Shown: positions 1 through 6,693 of the stretch, piece after piece
Position numbering within the stretch: position 1 is the first letter of the stretch
Layout: every line of letters begins with the position of its first letter
Source of the DNA: an uncultured Eubacterium sp.
GTDB lineage: Bacteria; Bacillota; Clostridia; Lachnospirales; Lachnospiraceae
Length of the DNA stretch: 8,660 nucleotides
Direction: 5' to 3'
Assembly (NCBI GenBank): GCA_904502145.1
Contig: CAJGDH010000070.1
Span: 1-8,660, forward strand
Made by a program: the position numbers and the translations under genes
The notes under the pieces: model-generated
The model's input: the letters and a program-made list of their open reading frames with translations, nothing else
Database searches by the model: none
Told to the model about the DNA's origin: nothing

Positions 1-2
1 GG

Positions 3-1745
3 GGTATCCAGGCGGCCCACCGCAGAGGTATCGTCCACCGGGATATCAAACCCCAGAACATCCTGGTATCCGACAGCGGGGAAGTGAAAGTGGCGGACTT
101 CGGCATTGCCAAGGTGGCCACGGGGAACACTATTTCCCCGAACCTTATGGGATCCGTGCATTATCTTTCCCCGGAACAGGCCAGAGGGAATTACGCGGAT
201 GAAAGAAGCGACATCTATTCCCTGGGTATCACCATGTATGAGATGGCCACAGGGAGGGTGCCTTTTGACGGGGAGAATACCGTCAGCATCGCCCTGATGC
301 ATATCCGCGGGGATATCACCGCTCCCCGCTGCTACTTCCCGGATATCCCGGCGAGCCTGGAGAAGATCATCCTGAAATGTACCATGAAGAAGCCTTCGGA
401 AAGATATCAGAACATCCAGGAGGTCCTGGATGATCTGGAACTCGTTTTTACCCACCCGGACGGAGATTATGTCTATGAACAGCCGGCGGTGGACGACAGT
501 CCCACCATCAACCGTCAGGGGGAAGAACTGGAGATGATCCGTGAAGGCATCATCAGAGATAAAAACGAAACGGACAATACATTCGGCGGAACCGGCGGGG
601 AGGCGGGAGAAGGAGAAAACGGAAACCCGGCAGATCCGCCTCAGGAAGAGGATGAGGAAGAAGAGGAATCCATGCAGCCCCAGATGAGGAGGATGATCTA
701 CGTGATCACCGCTGCAGGGGGGATCCTGCTGGCCATGATCATCATCTACCTCGTGGCTTCGACTTCCGGACTTCTGCGTCCCTGGAACAGGGAAGCCACC
801 ACCACCGAGACGGCCACCACCACCGTTGCCTCCACCACGGAGGAAGCGACCATCCCCATGCCTTACCTCCTGAACAAGGATAAGGATACGGCGGTGAAAC
901 TGCTGAAGGAACAGGGACTCGTCGCAGCTTTCAGCTATGAGGAAGGCGTATCGGAGACAGACCAGAACCTGATCGTCACCGCACAGCAGTACAATGCCGG
1001 AACAAAGCTGAAGAAGGGGGCCACGGTGATCCTGACCATCGGGATCAATCCGGAGGCATCCACGGAGAATAAGCGGGTGGAAGTACCGCCCCTGATCAAC
1101 CTGAAGGAATCGGAGGCAGAGACGACCCTGGTCAATGCCGGGCTGGAGGTAGAGAAGATCTATGCAGCCAGCGATACCGTAAAATCCGGATACGTGATCA
1201 AACAGAATCCCACCGCTGGAACGGAAGTGGATCTGGGATTCACCATCACCATCACCATCAGCAGAGGAATGTCCCAGGTGAAAGTTCCTTCCCTTTCCGG
1301 CCTGTCCGAGAAAGCCGCCAAGGAACAGCTCAACAACGTGGGGCTGAATCTGGGAAATGTAACCAGTGACTACAATGGTTCCGTGGGGATGGGAGAAGTA
1401 TTTGAACAGAGCATCAACGCGGGAACCATGGTGGACAGAGGGACCAGCGTGGATGTGGTGATCAGCCTGGGTGACAGTGTCTCCTTCCATTATGAAGGTG
1501 TGGTCACCATCGCGGACAGCCCCTTTGCCGAGGGGGAGAGCGGACAGGTTGAACTTAAGATCCTGGAGGACAAGGAACAGGGAACGACGACATCCATCTT
1601 CACGGATGAGGATATGAGCTCAGATGACTTCCCCTTCACCTATACATTTGAGAGGGAAGAAAAAGACGAAGTCATTGTGATCATGTACGTCAATGAGACC
1701 GAGTACCGAAGGGAAACCGTGGAACTGACCGCGGTGGAAGACTGA
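3..1745 (+). CDS. prkC: PrkC-type PASTA-domain serine/threonine protein kinase, 5'-truncated
   Basis: Membrane Ser/Thr kinase (PrkC/Stk1/PknB family) that senses muropeptides or lipid II through extracellular PASTA repeats and phosphorylates cytoplasmic targets in growth, division and spore germination. The reading frame is open from position 3, so the start and N-lobe lie outside the window. Visible are 580 residues: the catalytic loop HRDIKPQN (residues 12-19), the DFG motif (32-34), an activation segment ending in YLSPEQ, and the rest of the C-lobe. A very acidic juxtamembrane stretch follows (about 190-225), then one membrane helix (about 231-254), a Thr-rich stalk (about 262-283), three PASTA repeats (about 283-347, 359-423, 426-490) and a C-terminal beta-rich extension of about 90 residues. 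A GTG at position 84 is an internal valine codon, not a start. The PP2C phosphatase prpC normally precedes it. Kinase identity is certain; the fine function is inferred from the family. Confidence 0.96.
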   Translation, partial: GIQAAHRRGIVHRDIKPQNILVSDSGEVKVADFGIAKVATGNTISPNLMGSVHYLSPEQARGNYADERSDIYSLGITMYEMATGRVPFDGENTVSIALMHIRGDITAPRCYFPDIPASLEKIILKCTMKKPSERYQNIQEVLDDLELVFTHPDGDYVYEQPAVDDSPTINRQGEELEMIREGIIRDKNETDNTFGGTGGEAGEGENGNPADPPQEEDEEEEESMQPQMRRMIYVITAAGGILLAMIIIYLVASTSGLLRPWNREATTTETATTTVASTTEEATIPMPYLLNKDKDTAVKLLKEQGLVAAFSYEEGVSETDQNLIVTAQQYNAGTKLKKGATVILTIGINPEASTENKRVEVPPLINLKESEAETTLVNAGLEVEKIYAASDTVKSGYVIKQNPTAGTEVDLGFTITITISRGMSQVKVPSLSGLSEKAAKEQLNNVGLNLGNVTSDYNGSVGMGEVFEQSINAGTMVDRGTSVDVVISLGDSVSFHYEGVVTIADSPFAEGESGQVELKILEDKEQGTTTSIFTDEDMSSDDFPFTYTFEREEKDEVIVIMYVNETEYRRETVELTAVED

Positions 1746-1751
1746 CCGTAA

Positions 1752-1785
1752 AACCTGCCTGAAATAAAAAATGTACAGGTTCAGG
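1752..1785 (+). repeat. Overlapping inverted repeats in the prkC-rsgA gap
   Basis: The 78-base gap between prkC and rsgA holds two pairs of 6-base inverted repeats: AACCTG (1752-1757) with CAGGTT (1776-1781), and CCTGAA (1758-1763) with TTCAGG (1780-1785). The right arms share two bases, so the two short stems compete. No T-run follows, so this is not a convincing terminator. It may be an RNA processing or stability element, or chance. No promoter was recognised in the gap, and rsgA is probably cotranscribed with prkC. Confidence 0.25.
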
Positions 1786-1823
1786 ATAAGTTAAGGTAGG
1801 ATTAGGATAAAGAAAGGAAACGA

Positions 1824-2708
1824 ATGAGAGCAGAGGGAAGGATCATAAAAGGGATCGGCGGTTTTTATTACGTCAATGTCCCGGATGAAGGTCTGTTTGA
1901 ATGCCGGGCCAAAGGGATATTCCGGAATCGGAAACTCAAGCCCAATGTGGGGGATTACGTGGAGATCGACATCATTTCCTCCGAAGAAAAAACAGGCAAT
2001 CTGTCGGTGATCAGACCCAGAAAAAACCAGCTGATCCGGCCAATGGTGGCCAACGTGGATCAGGCGATGGTCATATTCGCCGTCAAAGATCCCGAACCGG
2101 ACTACCATCTGCTGAACCGTTTTCTGGTTACCATGTGCATGCAGGATATCCCGGTGATCCTCTGCTTCAACAAGATGGATCTGGCCGGGGAGGGGATGAG
2201 AGAGAAACTGGAGAAGGATTTCGCGGACAGCGGCTGCCGTATCCAATTCCTCTCAGCCATCAATGGCCGGGGAGTCCGTGAAACAGAGGAACTCCTGGAG
2301 GGAAAAACCACCGTCCTGGCCGGCCCCTCCGGAGTGGGCAAATCCTCCACCCTGAACTGCCTGAGCCTGGATAAGCAGATGGAGACCGGCCTGATCAGCG
2401 AGAAGATCCGCAGGGGGAGACACACCACCAGGCATTCCGAGCTGATCTGGCTTGGGGATGATACCTATCTGATGGATACACCCGGTTTCAGCTCCCTCTA
2501 TCTTCCGGAGATGGAGAAGGAAGATCTGCGTTTTTATTTTCCGGAGTTTGCCCCCTATGAGAACACCTGCCGGTTCAACGGATGCTGTCATATCCACGAA
2601 CCGGAATGCAAAGTGAAGGAAGCTCTTGAGGAGGGTCTGATCAGCAGGCTGAGATATGATGATTACGTCCTCTTTTTTGAGGAGATCGCCCAGACGAAAA
2701 AATGGTGA
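1824..2708 (+). CDS. rsgA: Small ribosomal subunit biogenesis GTPase RsgA
   Basis: Circularly permuted GTPase (RsgA/YloQ/CpgA/YjeQ) that binds the 30S subunit late in assembly and hydrolyses GTP to check maturation of the decoding site. The 294 residues match the family length. An N-terminal OB-fold covers about 1-70. The GTPase motifs come in the permuted order: G4 NKMD (116-119), G1 GPSGVGKSS (167-175), G2 region RGRHTT (197-202), G3 DTPG (218-221). A C-terminal zinc knuckle has C249, C254, H256 and C262 in the usual CxFxxCxHxxEPxC arrangement. The ATG start has an AAGGA ribosome binding site at 1814-1818, five bases upstream. It lies 78 bases after prkC and 15 bases before thiN, as in the common Firmicute prpC-prkC-rsgA cluster. 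In B. subtilis, PrkC phosphorylates this protein, which gives the pairing a functional meaning. Confidence 0.97.
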   Translation: MRAEGRIIKGIGGFYYVNVPDEGLFECRAKGIFRNRKLKPNVGDYVEIDIISSEEKTGNLSVIRPRKNQLIRPMVANVDQAMVIFAVKDPEPDYHLLNRFLVTMCMQDIPVILCFNKMDLAGEGMREKLEKDFADSGCRIQFLSAINGRGVRETEELLEGKTTVLAGPSGVGKSSTLNCLSLDKQMETGLISEKIRRGRHTTRHSELIWLGDDTYLMDTPGFSSLYLPEMEKEDLRFYFPEFAPYENTCRFNGCCHIHEPECKVKEALEEGLISRLRYDDYVLFFEEIAQTKKW

Positions 2709-2723
2709 GAGAGGCCGGATGAG

Positions 2724-3428
2724 ATGAAGATATTGATCGTCTCCGGCGGAAGGATCTCCGATCCCTTCGCCAAAGAATTCCTACAGACACATACCTTTGA
2801 TCAGGTGATCGCTGCGGATGCAGGCCTGGAGGCCTGTCACAGGCTGGGGATCCTGCCCACGGTGATCATGGGTGATTTCGACAGCCTGAAAGATGCAGAC
2901 CTCCTTAAGGAGTACCGCAGACAGGGGATTCCCGTCAGGGAGTATCCTTCCAGAAAGGATGATACGGATACGGAGCTGGCCCTGCACTGTGCTGAGGAGA
3001 TCTGGAGTGAAGGTCAGGCAGGAGAAAGTCCGACAGGAGAAAGTCCTGCAGGAGACCCGGAAGCCGGCATATGGCTGTTGGGTGCCACCGGAAGCCGCCT
3101 GGATCACACCCTGTCCAACATCGGCCTTCTGGTCCCCATGGCAGACAGGGGGATTCCCTGCAGGATCATCGATGAACACAATGAGATGGAAGTCCTGAAG
3201 GGACCGGTGGAGAAAACTTATGAGAGGCGGGAGGAACTGCCTTATTTCTCCATTCTGGCCATCAACGGCCCGGCGGAGGGGATTGACCTGTCCGGTTTTT
3301 CCTATCCCCTGTACCGGGGATATATCCCTGCCCATGTCAGTGTGGGGATCAGTAATGAGATCGCGGAAAAACAGGGTCTGCTGAGGCTGAGAGAAGGCTA
3401 TCTTCTGGTGGTCCGGTCTTCGGACTGA
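2724..3428 (+). CDS. thiN: Thiamine diphosphokinase (thiamine pyrophosphokinase)
   Basis: Cytoplasmic enzyme that transfers pyrophosphate from ATP to thiamine, giving thiamine diphosphate. Its 234 residues are slightly more than the usual ~210-215 of bacterial ThiN. Family motifs are clear: ADAG (31-34), GDFDS (50-54), the acidic KDDTDTE (78-84) that binds Mg2+ and pyrophosphate, and GATGSRLDH (120-128). A C-terminal beta-rich thiamine-binding domain follows. Residues about 97-115 form a Gly/Glu/Ser/Pro-rich insertion encoded by a 15-base tandem repeat, which accounts for the extra length. The start at 2724 has a purine-rich GAGAGAGG site at 2707-2714. An ATG at 2719 runs into a stop after two codons. 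The 15-base gap from rsgA suggests translational coupling. The gene rpe, often found between rsgA and thiN in Firmicutes, is absent. Confidence 0.95.
   Translation: MKILIVSGGRISDPFAKEFLQTHTFDQVIAADAGLEACHRLGILPTVIMGDFDSLKDADLLKEYRRQGIPVREYPSRKDDTDTELALHCAEEIWSEGQAGESPTGESPAGDPEAGIWLLGATGSRLDHTLSNIGLLVPMADRGIPCRIIDEHNEMEVLKGPVEKTYERREELPYFSILAINGPAEGIDLSGFSYPLYRGYIPAHVSVGISNEIAEKQGLLRLREGYLLVVRSSD
3019..3058 (+). repeat. 15-base tandem repeat inside thiN
   Basis: CAGGAGAAAGTCC occurs at 3019-3031 and again at 3034-3046, with a third degenerate unit starting CAGGAGA at 3049. The period is 15 bases, so the frame is kept, and it encodes a GESPT/GESPA-type linker just before the GATGSRLDH motif. 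It looks like replication slippage within a surface loop. Confidence 0.85.
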
Positions 3429-3496
3429 ATATCCGGAAAAGAAAACCGACAAGCCGGAAAACTGACCATACAATAAGAATATAGAATTAAGAAATG

Positions 3497-3537
3497 AAAA
3501 ACAGATGGACCCGGAAAACCGGATCCATCTGTTTTTT
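3497..3537. terminator. Bidirectional intrinsic terminator between thiN and ychF
   Basis: A long hairpin has left arm AAAAACAGATGGA-C-CCGG, loop AAAA, and right arm CCGG-A-TCCATCTGTTTTTT, with a single C/A mismatch in the stem. The plus strand ends in six T (3532-3537), closing the prkC-rsgA-thiN unit. On the minus strand the mirror end gives five T (complement of 3497-3501), so the same hairpin can end ychF transcription, whose stop lies about 48 bases away. The rest of 3429-3584 holds no gene. Confidence 0.9.
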
Positions 3538-3555
3538 ATCGTTCAGAATGTATAC

Positions 3556-3596
3556 ATCAGACATTAAAGTTCCTTTTCTATATATCAGACATTAAA
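3556..3596. repeat. 13-base direct repeat duplicating the ychF 3' end
   Basis: ATCAGACATTAAA occurs at 3556-3568 and at 3584-3596, 28 bases apart. The second copy contains the ychF stop codon and final codons (minus-strand TTTAATGTCTGA, Phe-Asn-Val-stop). The first copy is an extra tail beyond the gene, flanked by similar TATA-rich bases. Confidence 0.8.
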
Positions 3597-4682
3597 TTTG
3601 AAGAGAACCACATCGCCGTCCTGCATCACATAATCCTTACCCTCGGACCTGACCAGACCTTTTTCACGGGCAGCTGCCATACTGCCGTTGGCGATAAGGT
3701 CATCATAGCTGATGACATCCGCCTTGATGAATCCTCTCTCGAAATCGGAATGGATCTTTCCTGCCGCCTGCGGGGCCTTGGTTCCTTTTTTGATGGTCCA
3801 TGCTTTGGACTCGATGGGACCTGCAGTAAGATAGGAGATCAGTCCCAGGAGGGAATAGCTGGCTTTGATCAGCTTCTCAAGACCGGATTCGGACAGACCC
3901 AGGTCCTCCAGGAACATCTGTCTTTCCTCATCGTCAAGCTCAGCGATCTCCTGTTCGATCTGGGCGCAGACCACGAAGACTTCAGCGTCACATTCCTTTG
4001 CATAGGCCTTCACCTGGGCTACATACTCATTGGATTCCCCGTCATCCGCCAGATCGTCCTCGGCAACATTTGCCGCAAAGATCACCGGCTTATCCGTCAG
4101 GAGGTTCCAGTCCCTGATCCATGCCTGCTCATCCTTGTCGTCCGTCTCGAAGTTCTTGGCCAGCTGACCGTTTTCCAGATGGTCCTTCATCCGCTTCAGC
4201 AGTTCCAGCTCGGCCGCGACCTTTTTGTCGTTGTGGGCAGCCCTGGTCTGCTTGGCGATCCGGCGTTCCAGAACTTCGATGTCGGAGAAGATCAGCTCGA
4301 AATTGATGGTTTCGATATCCCTCAGGGGGTTTACGGAACCGTCCACATGGATGACATTGGAATCCTCGAAACAGCGGACAACATGAACGATGGCATCCAC
4401 CTCCCGGATATTGGCCAGGAACTGATTGCCCAGACCTTCTCCGTGGGATGCTCCCTTTACCAGACCGGCGATATCCACAAATTCGATGGCTGCCGGCACG
4501 ATCTTGGCGGAGTCGTACATGTCGGAGAGTACAGCGAGACGTTTGTCCGGTACACCCACGATACCGATGTTGGGATCTATGGTACAGAAGGGATAATTGG
4601 CGGATTCCGCTCCTGCCCTGGTCAGTGAATTAAATAAGGTGCTCTTCCCCACATTGGGAAGGCCGACGATTCCGAGTTTCAT
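3585..4682 (-). CDS. ychF: Redox/stress-linked ribosome-binding ATPase YchF (OLA1 family)
   Basis: Obg-like ATPase of the TRAFAC class. It binds ribosomes and is linked to translation and to responses to oxidative and other stress. The 365 residues match the family length of about 363. Motifs: G1 GLPNVGKST (7-15), G3 DIAG (70-73), and the G4 position NVAE (205-208) in place of NKxD, the known change that makes YchF prefer ATP over GTP. A helical coiled-coil insert covers about 130-200 and a C-terminal TGS domain about 280-363. The start is the ATG at 4682-4680, with a perfect TAAGGAGG ribosome binding site eight bases upstream (complement of 4691-4698). The open frame continues further upstream to 5165, but that part is not like YchF and overlaps lgt on the other strand. 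The gene is monocistronic, with its own promoter and a shared terminator. Confidence 0.97.
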   Translation of the reverse strand: MKLGIVGLPNVGKSTLFNSLTRAGAESANYPFCTIDPNIGIVGVPDKRLAVLSDMYDSAKIVPAAIEFVDIAGLVKGASHGEGLGNQFLANIREVDAIVHVVRCFEDSNVIHVDGSVNPLRDIETINFELIFSDIEVLERRIAKQTRAAHNDKKVAAELELLKRMKDHLENGQLAKNFETDDKDEQAWIRDWNLLTDKPVIFAANVAEDDLADDGESNEYVAQVKAYAKECDAEVFVVCAQIEQEIAELDDEERQMFLEDLGLSESGLEKLIKASYSLLGLISYLTAGPIESKAWTIKKGTKAPQAAGKIHSDFERGFIKADVISYDDLIANGSMAAAREKGLVRSEGKDYVMQDGDVVLFKFNV

Positions 4683-4746
4683 GGGATAATCCTCCTTAAC
4701 AGCTGTCTTTTCTATATGTGAAATATCAGTTAATTTCCAATCACCT

Positions 4747-4776
4747 ATTCTACCATACCGGCTTTTCTTCTGACAA
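4747..4776 (-). promoter_or_regulatory. Sigma-A-type promoter of ychF
   Basis: Reading the minus strand, TTGTCA (complement of 4771-4776) is followed after 18 bases by TAGAAT (complement of 4747-4752), preceded by TGG as an extended -10. Each hexamer matches consensus at five of six bases. The predicted start gives a leader of about 55-60 bases before the ychF ATG. Confidence 0.7.
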
Positions 4777-4811
4777 GGTCTGGGGGAGAAAAAACAAAAA
4801 GCAAAAAAATA

Positions 4812-4840
4812 TATACATTTCCCCCGGATTGCTATATAAT
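4812..4840 (+). promoter_or_regulatory. Sigma-A-type promoter of lgt
   Basis: TATACA (4812-4817) lies 17 bases from a perfect TATAAT (4835-4840). A-tracts at about 4789-4810 sit just upstream where an UP element would act. The leader to the lgt start is about 45 bases and includes a small hairpin, GCAAT (4854-4858) with ATTGC (4868-4872), just before the ribosome binding site. Confidence 0.72.
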
Positions 4841-4892
4841 GCAAACGGATTAAGCAATTCCCGAGAGATTGCAGTAAGGAAGGATTGGATTT

Positions 4893-5789
4893 ATGGACTA
4901 TTCGGATATCCGGTTTCCCCACCTGGGGATCGTTTTCTCCCATGTGGGAAGATCGTTGCAGATCGGAAGATTTCAGATCATGTACTATGGAATCGTCATC
5001 GCCATAGGTTTCATCCTGGGTCTTTTTGCCGCCCAGAGAGTGGCCAGGAAAACCGGTCAGGACACGGATGTATATCTGGACTATTTTATCTGGATGGTCA
5101 TTCCTGCGATCATCGGGGCCAGGCTCTACTATGTGATCTTCTCCTGGGATTATTACGGAAACCATCCCCTCGAGATCTTCAATCTGAGAAACGGAGGCCT
5201 TGGGATCGTGGGCGGTATCAGCATGGCAGTGCTGGTCATGTTCTTTTTCTGCAGGAAAAGGAAATACAGCATGCTCCTCATGCTGGATACGGTGGTTACC
5301 GGAACCCTGATCGGGCAGATCCTTGGCCGGTGGGGGAATTTCTTCAACCGTGAGGCTTTCGGTTCCTATACGGACAGTCTCCTGGCCATGCAGATCCCGG
5401 TGGGATATTTCGAACAGGCCGGACGCACTTCGGAACTACAGTCCGCAGGGCTCATGGACCATCTGGTCAACCTGACCGTAAATGGACAGACTGTCCCTTA
5501 CATACAGGTCCACCCCACTTTCCTTTATGAGGGATTGTGGAACCTTCTTATCCTCATCGTGGTGATCCTCTACAGAAAGAACAAGAAGTTTGACGGGGAG
5601 CTGGTCTACATTTACTTTGTGGGATATGGGATCGGCCGCTTCTTTATCGAGAGTCTGAGGACGGATCAGCTGACCATCGCCAACACCGGGATCGCGGCTA
5701 CCCAGGTCGTATGTATCTTGCTGATCATCGGCGGGCTCACCGGCATTATCCGGGGAAGAAGGAAGGCCGGTCTTGCAGAGTCAGACTAA
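4893..5789 (+). CDS. lgt: Prolipoprotein diacylglyceryl transferase Lgt
   Basis: Polytopic membrane enzyme that moves diacylglycerol from phosphatidylglycerol to the lipobox cysteine of prolipoproteins, the first step of lipoprotein maturation. The 298 residues contain several hydrophobic segments and the Lgt signature GRWGNFFNREAFG (145-157), with the conserved Arg, Asn and Glu. HPTFLYE (207-213) and a C-terminal RTDQL (256-260) are also typical. The position that in E. coli Lgt carries His103 (GGxxxHGG) reads GGLGIVGG here, with Val106. ATG 4893 has AAGGAAGG at 4876-4883, nine bases upstream. It is transcribed divergently from ychF from its own promoter and appears to stand alone; a separate promoter for the next gene overlaps its end. 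Confidence 0.95.
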   Translation: MDYSDIRFPHLGIVFSHVGRSLQIGRFQIMYYGIVIAIGFILGLFAAQRVARKTGQDTDVYLDYFIWMVIPAIIGARLYYVIFSWDYYGNHPLEIFNLRNGGLGIVGGISMAVLVMFFFCRKRKYSMLLMLDTVVTGTLIGQILGRWGNFFNREAFGSYTDSLLAMQIPVGYFEQAGRTSELQSAGLMDHLVNLTVNGQTVPYIQVHPTFLYEGLWNLLILIVVILYRKNKKFDGELVYIYFVGYGIGRFFIESLRTDQLTIANTGIAATQVVCILLIIGGLTGIIRGRRKAGLAESD

Positions 5790-5801
5790 TTATGTTATAA
5801 T
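5773..5801 (+). promoter_or_regulatory. Extended -10 promoter of the ABC exporter pair
   Basis: A perfect TATAAT (5796-5801) is preceded by TGT, an extended -10. A weak -35, TTGCAG (5773-5778), lies 17 bases upstream inside the end of lgt. Predicted transcription starts near 5808, leaving a leader of about 90 bases. The -10 is just past the lgt stop. Confidence 0.68.
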
Positions 5802-5835
5802 GCTCACAGTTTTTGTTAAGAATATTGTTTAAATC

Positions 5836-5892
5836 CTCATACCGGTATTGCCGGTTTTAACTGACAGGTGTATGAGTCCATATGACCGGAGG
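5836..5892 (+). promoter_or_regulatory. Structured 5' leader of the ABC exporter pair
   Basis: Between the promoter and the permease, CTCATAC (5836-5842) can pair with GTATGAG (5870-5876), enclosing a hairpin ACCGG-TATTG-CCGGT (5841-5855; outermost bases shared) followed by TTTTAA. A third ACCGG at 5885-5889 overlaps the ribosome binding site GGAGG (5888-5892) and could pair with CCGGT at 5842-5846 or 5851-5855. The short hairpin with a T-run might also be a weak terminator for lgt read-through. It matches no riboswitch class known to me; a regulatory role is inference. Confidence 0.35.
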
Positions 5893-5897
5893 TTATT

Positions 5898-6680
5898 ATG
5901 AAACGTTTTTGGAAAGATGTCACCGGACATCTTAGTTACGCAATTTATGCGGCAAAATCAGAGTTGAAGTCGGAGGTTGCCAACTCCTATCTCAACTGGA
6001 TCTGGTGGGTTCTGGAACCGTTCTGTTTCATGCTGATCTACTCCTTTATCTTTGGTACTGTCTTCAATGCAAAAGAGCCTCATTTCGGTCTTTTCATCTT
6101 TGTGGGTCTTACCGGGTGGGACTTCTTCCAGAGAAATGTAGTTCAGAGTGTCAAGCTGCTTAAAAACAATAAAGCCATCGTGACGAAGGTATATATCCCC
6201 AAGTTTGTGCTGTTGATTTCCAGGATGTTTTTCAATGGATACAAGATGTTCATTTCATTCGGTATCATTGTCATCATGATGGTTTATTACCGGATTCACC
6301 TTACCTGGTATATCATTTTCATCATTCCGACATTTATCCTTTTATGTACACTGAGTTTTGCCCTCATGACACATCTGATGCATTACGGCGTGTATGTGCA
6401 GGACCTGACCAATGTTACGACCATCACTCTGAGGATGATCTTTTATCTGTCAGGTATCTTTTATAATCTGGAAAAAAGGGTTCCGGCCCAGGCAGCGGCG
6501 ATCCTGCTGAAATGTAATCCCATGGCCCTGATCCTGAACAGTTTCCGAAGCTGCATACTATACGGCAATATGCCTAATCTGAAATGGATGTTCATCTGGT
6601 TCGTCATCTCTGTGGTCATCGCCATATTCGGTGTACGTAAGATCTACAGGAATGAGAACAGTTACGTGAAAGTAATCTAA
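5898..6680 (+). CDS. ABC-2 type polysaccharide/teichoic acid exporter, permease subunit
   Basis: Integral membrane subunit of an ABC-2 exporter of the Wzm/TagG/RfbA type, which moves undecaprenyl-linked glycans or teichoic acids across the membrane. The 260 residues match the family and form about six hydrophobic segments (roughly 35-56, 62-80, 105-131, 138-160, 172-190, 230-247). Family features include an amphipathic N-terminus rich in Lys and aromatic residues, WWVLEP (36-41), and a charged loop with NNKAIVTKVYIPK (90-102). GGAGG at 5888-5892 is five bases before the ATG. The ATPase subunit starts 13 bases after its stop. Codons are visibly richer in A/T than in the flanking housekeeping genes, which could reflect different ancestry. 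The exported substrate cannot be read from the sequence; no glycosyltransferases lie next to it here. Confidence 0.9.
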   Translation: MKRFWKDVTGHLSYAIYAAKSELKSEVANSYLNWIWWVLEPFCFMLIYSFIFGTVFNAKEPHFGLFIFVGLTGWDFFQRNVVQSVKLLKNNKAIVTKVYIPKFVLLISRMFFNGYKMFISFGIIVIMMVYYRIHLTWYIIFIIPTFILLCTLSFALMTHLMHYGVYVQDLTNVTTITLRMIFYLSGIFYNLEKRVPAQAAAILLKCNPMALILNSFRSCILYGNMPNLKWMFIWFVISVVIAIFGVRKIYRNENSYVKVI

Positions 6681-6693
6681 CGAGGTATCGTAT

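Noticed and set aside
1239..1262. Run of CACCAT-like hexamers in prkC
   Set aside because: It simply encodes alternating Thr-Ile in a PASTA beta-strand; it is short and in frame with no sign of a separate function.
2781..3473. Minus-strand open frame of 230 codons
   Set aside because: It lies antisense to thiN and its terminator side, has no ribosome binding site, and its length comes from the high-GC codon pattern of thiN.
3750..4628. Plus-strand open frame of 292 codons
   Set aside because: It is the antisense shadow of ychF, with no ribosome binding site and no recognisable domain.
4683..5165. Open minus-strand frame extending YchF upstream to 526 residues
   Set aside because: The YchF start MKLGIVGLPNVGKST has a perfect ribosome binding site and promoter; the upstream part overlaps lgt on the other strand and has no YchF character.
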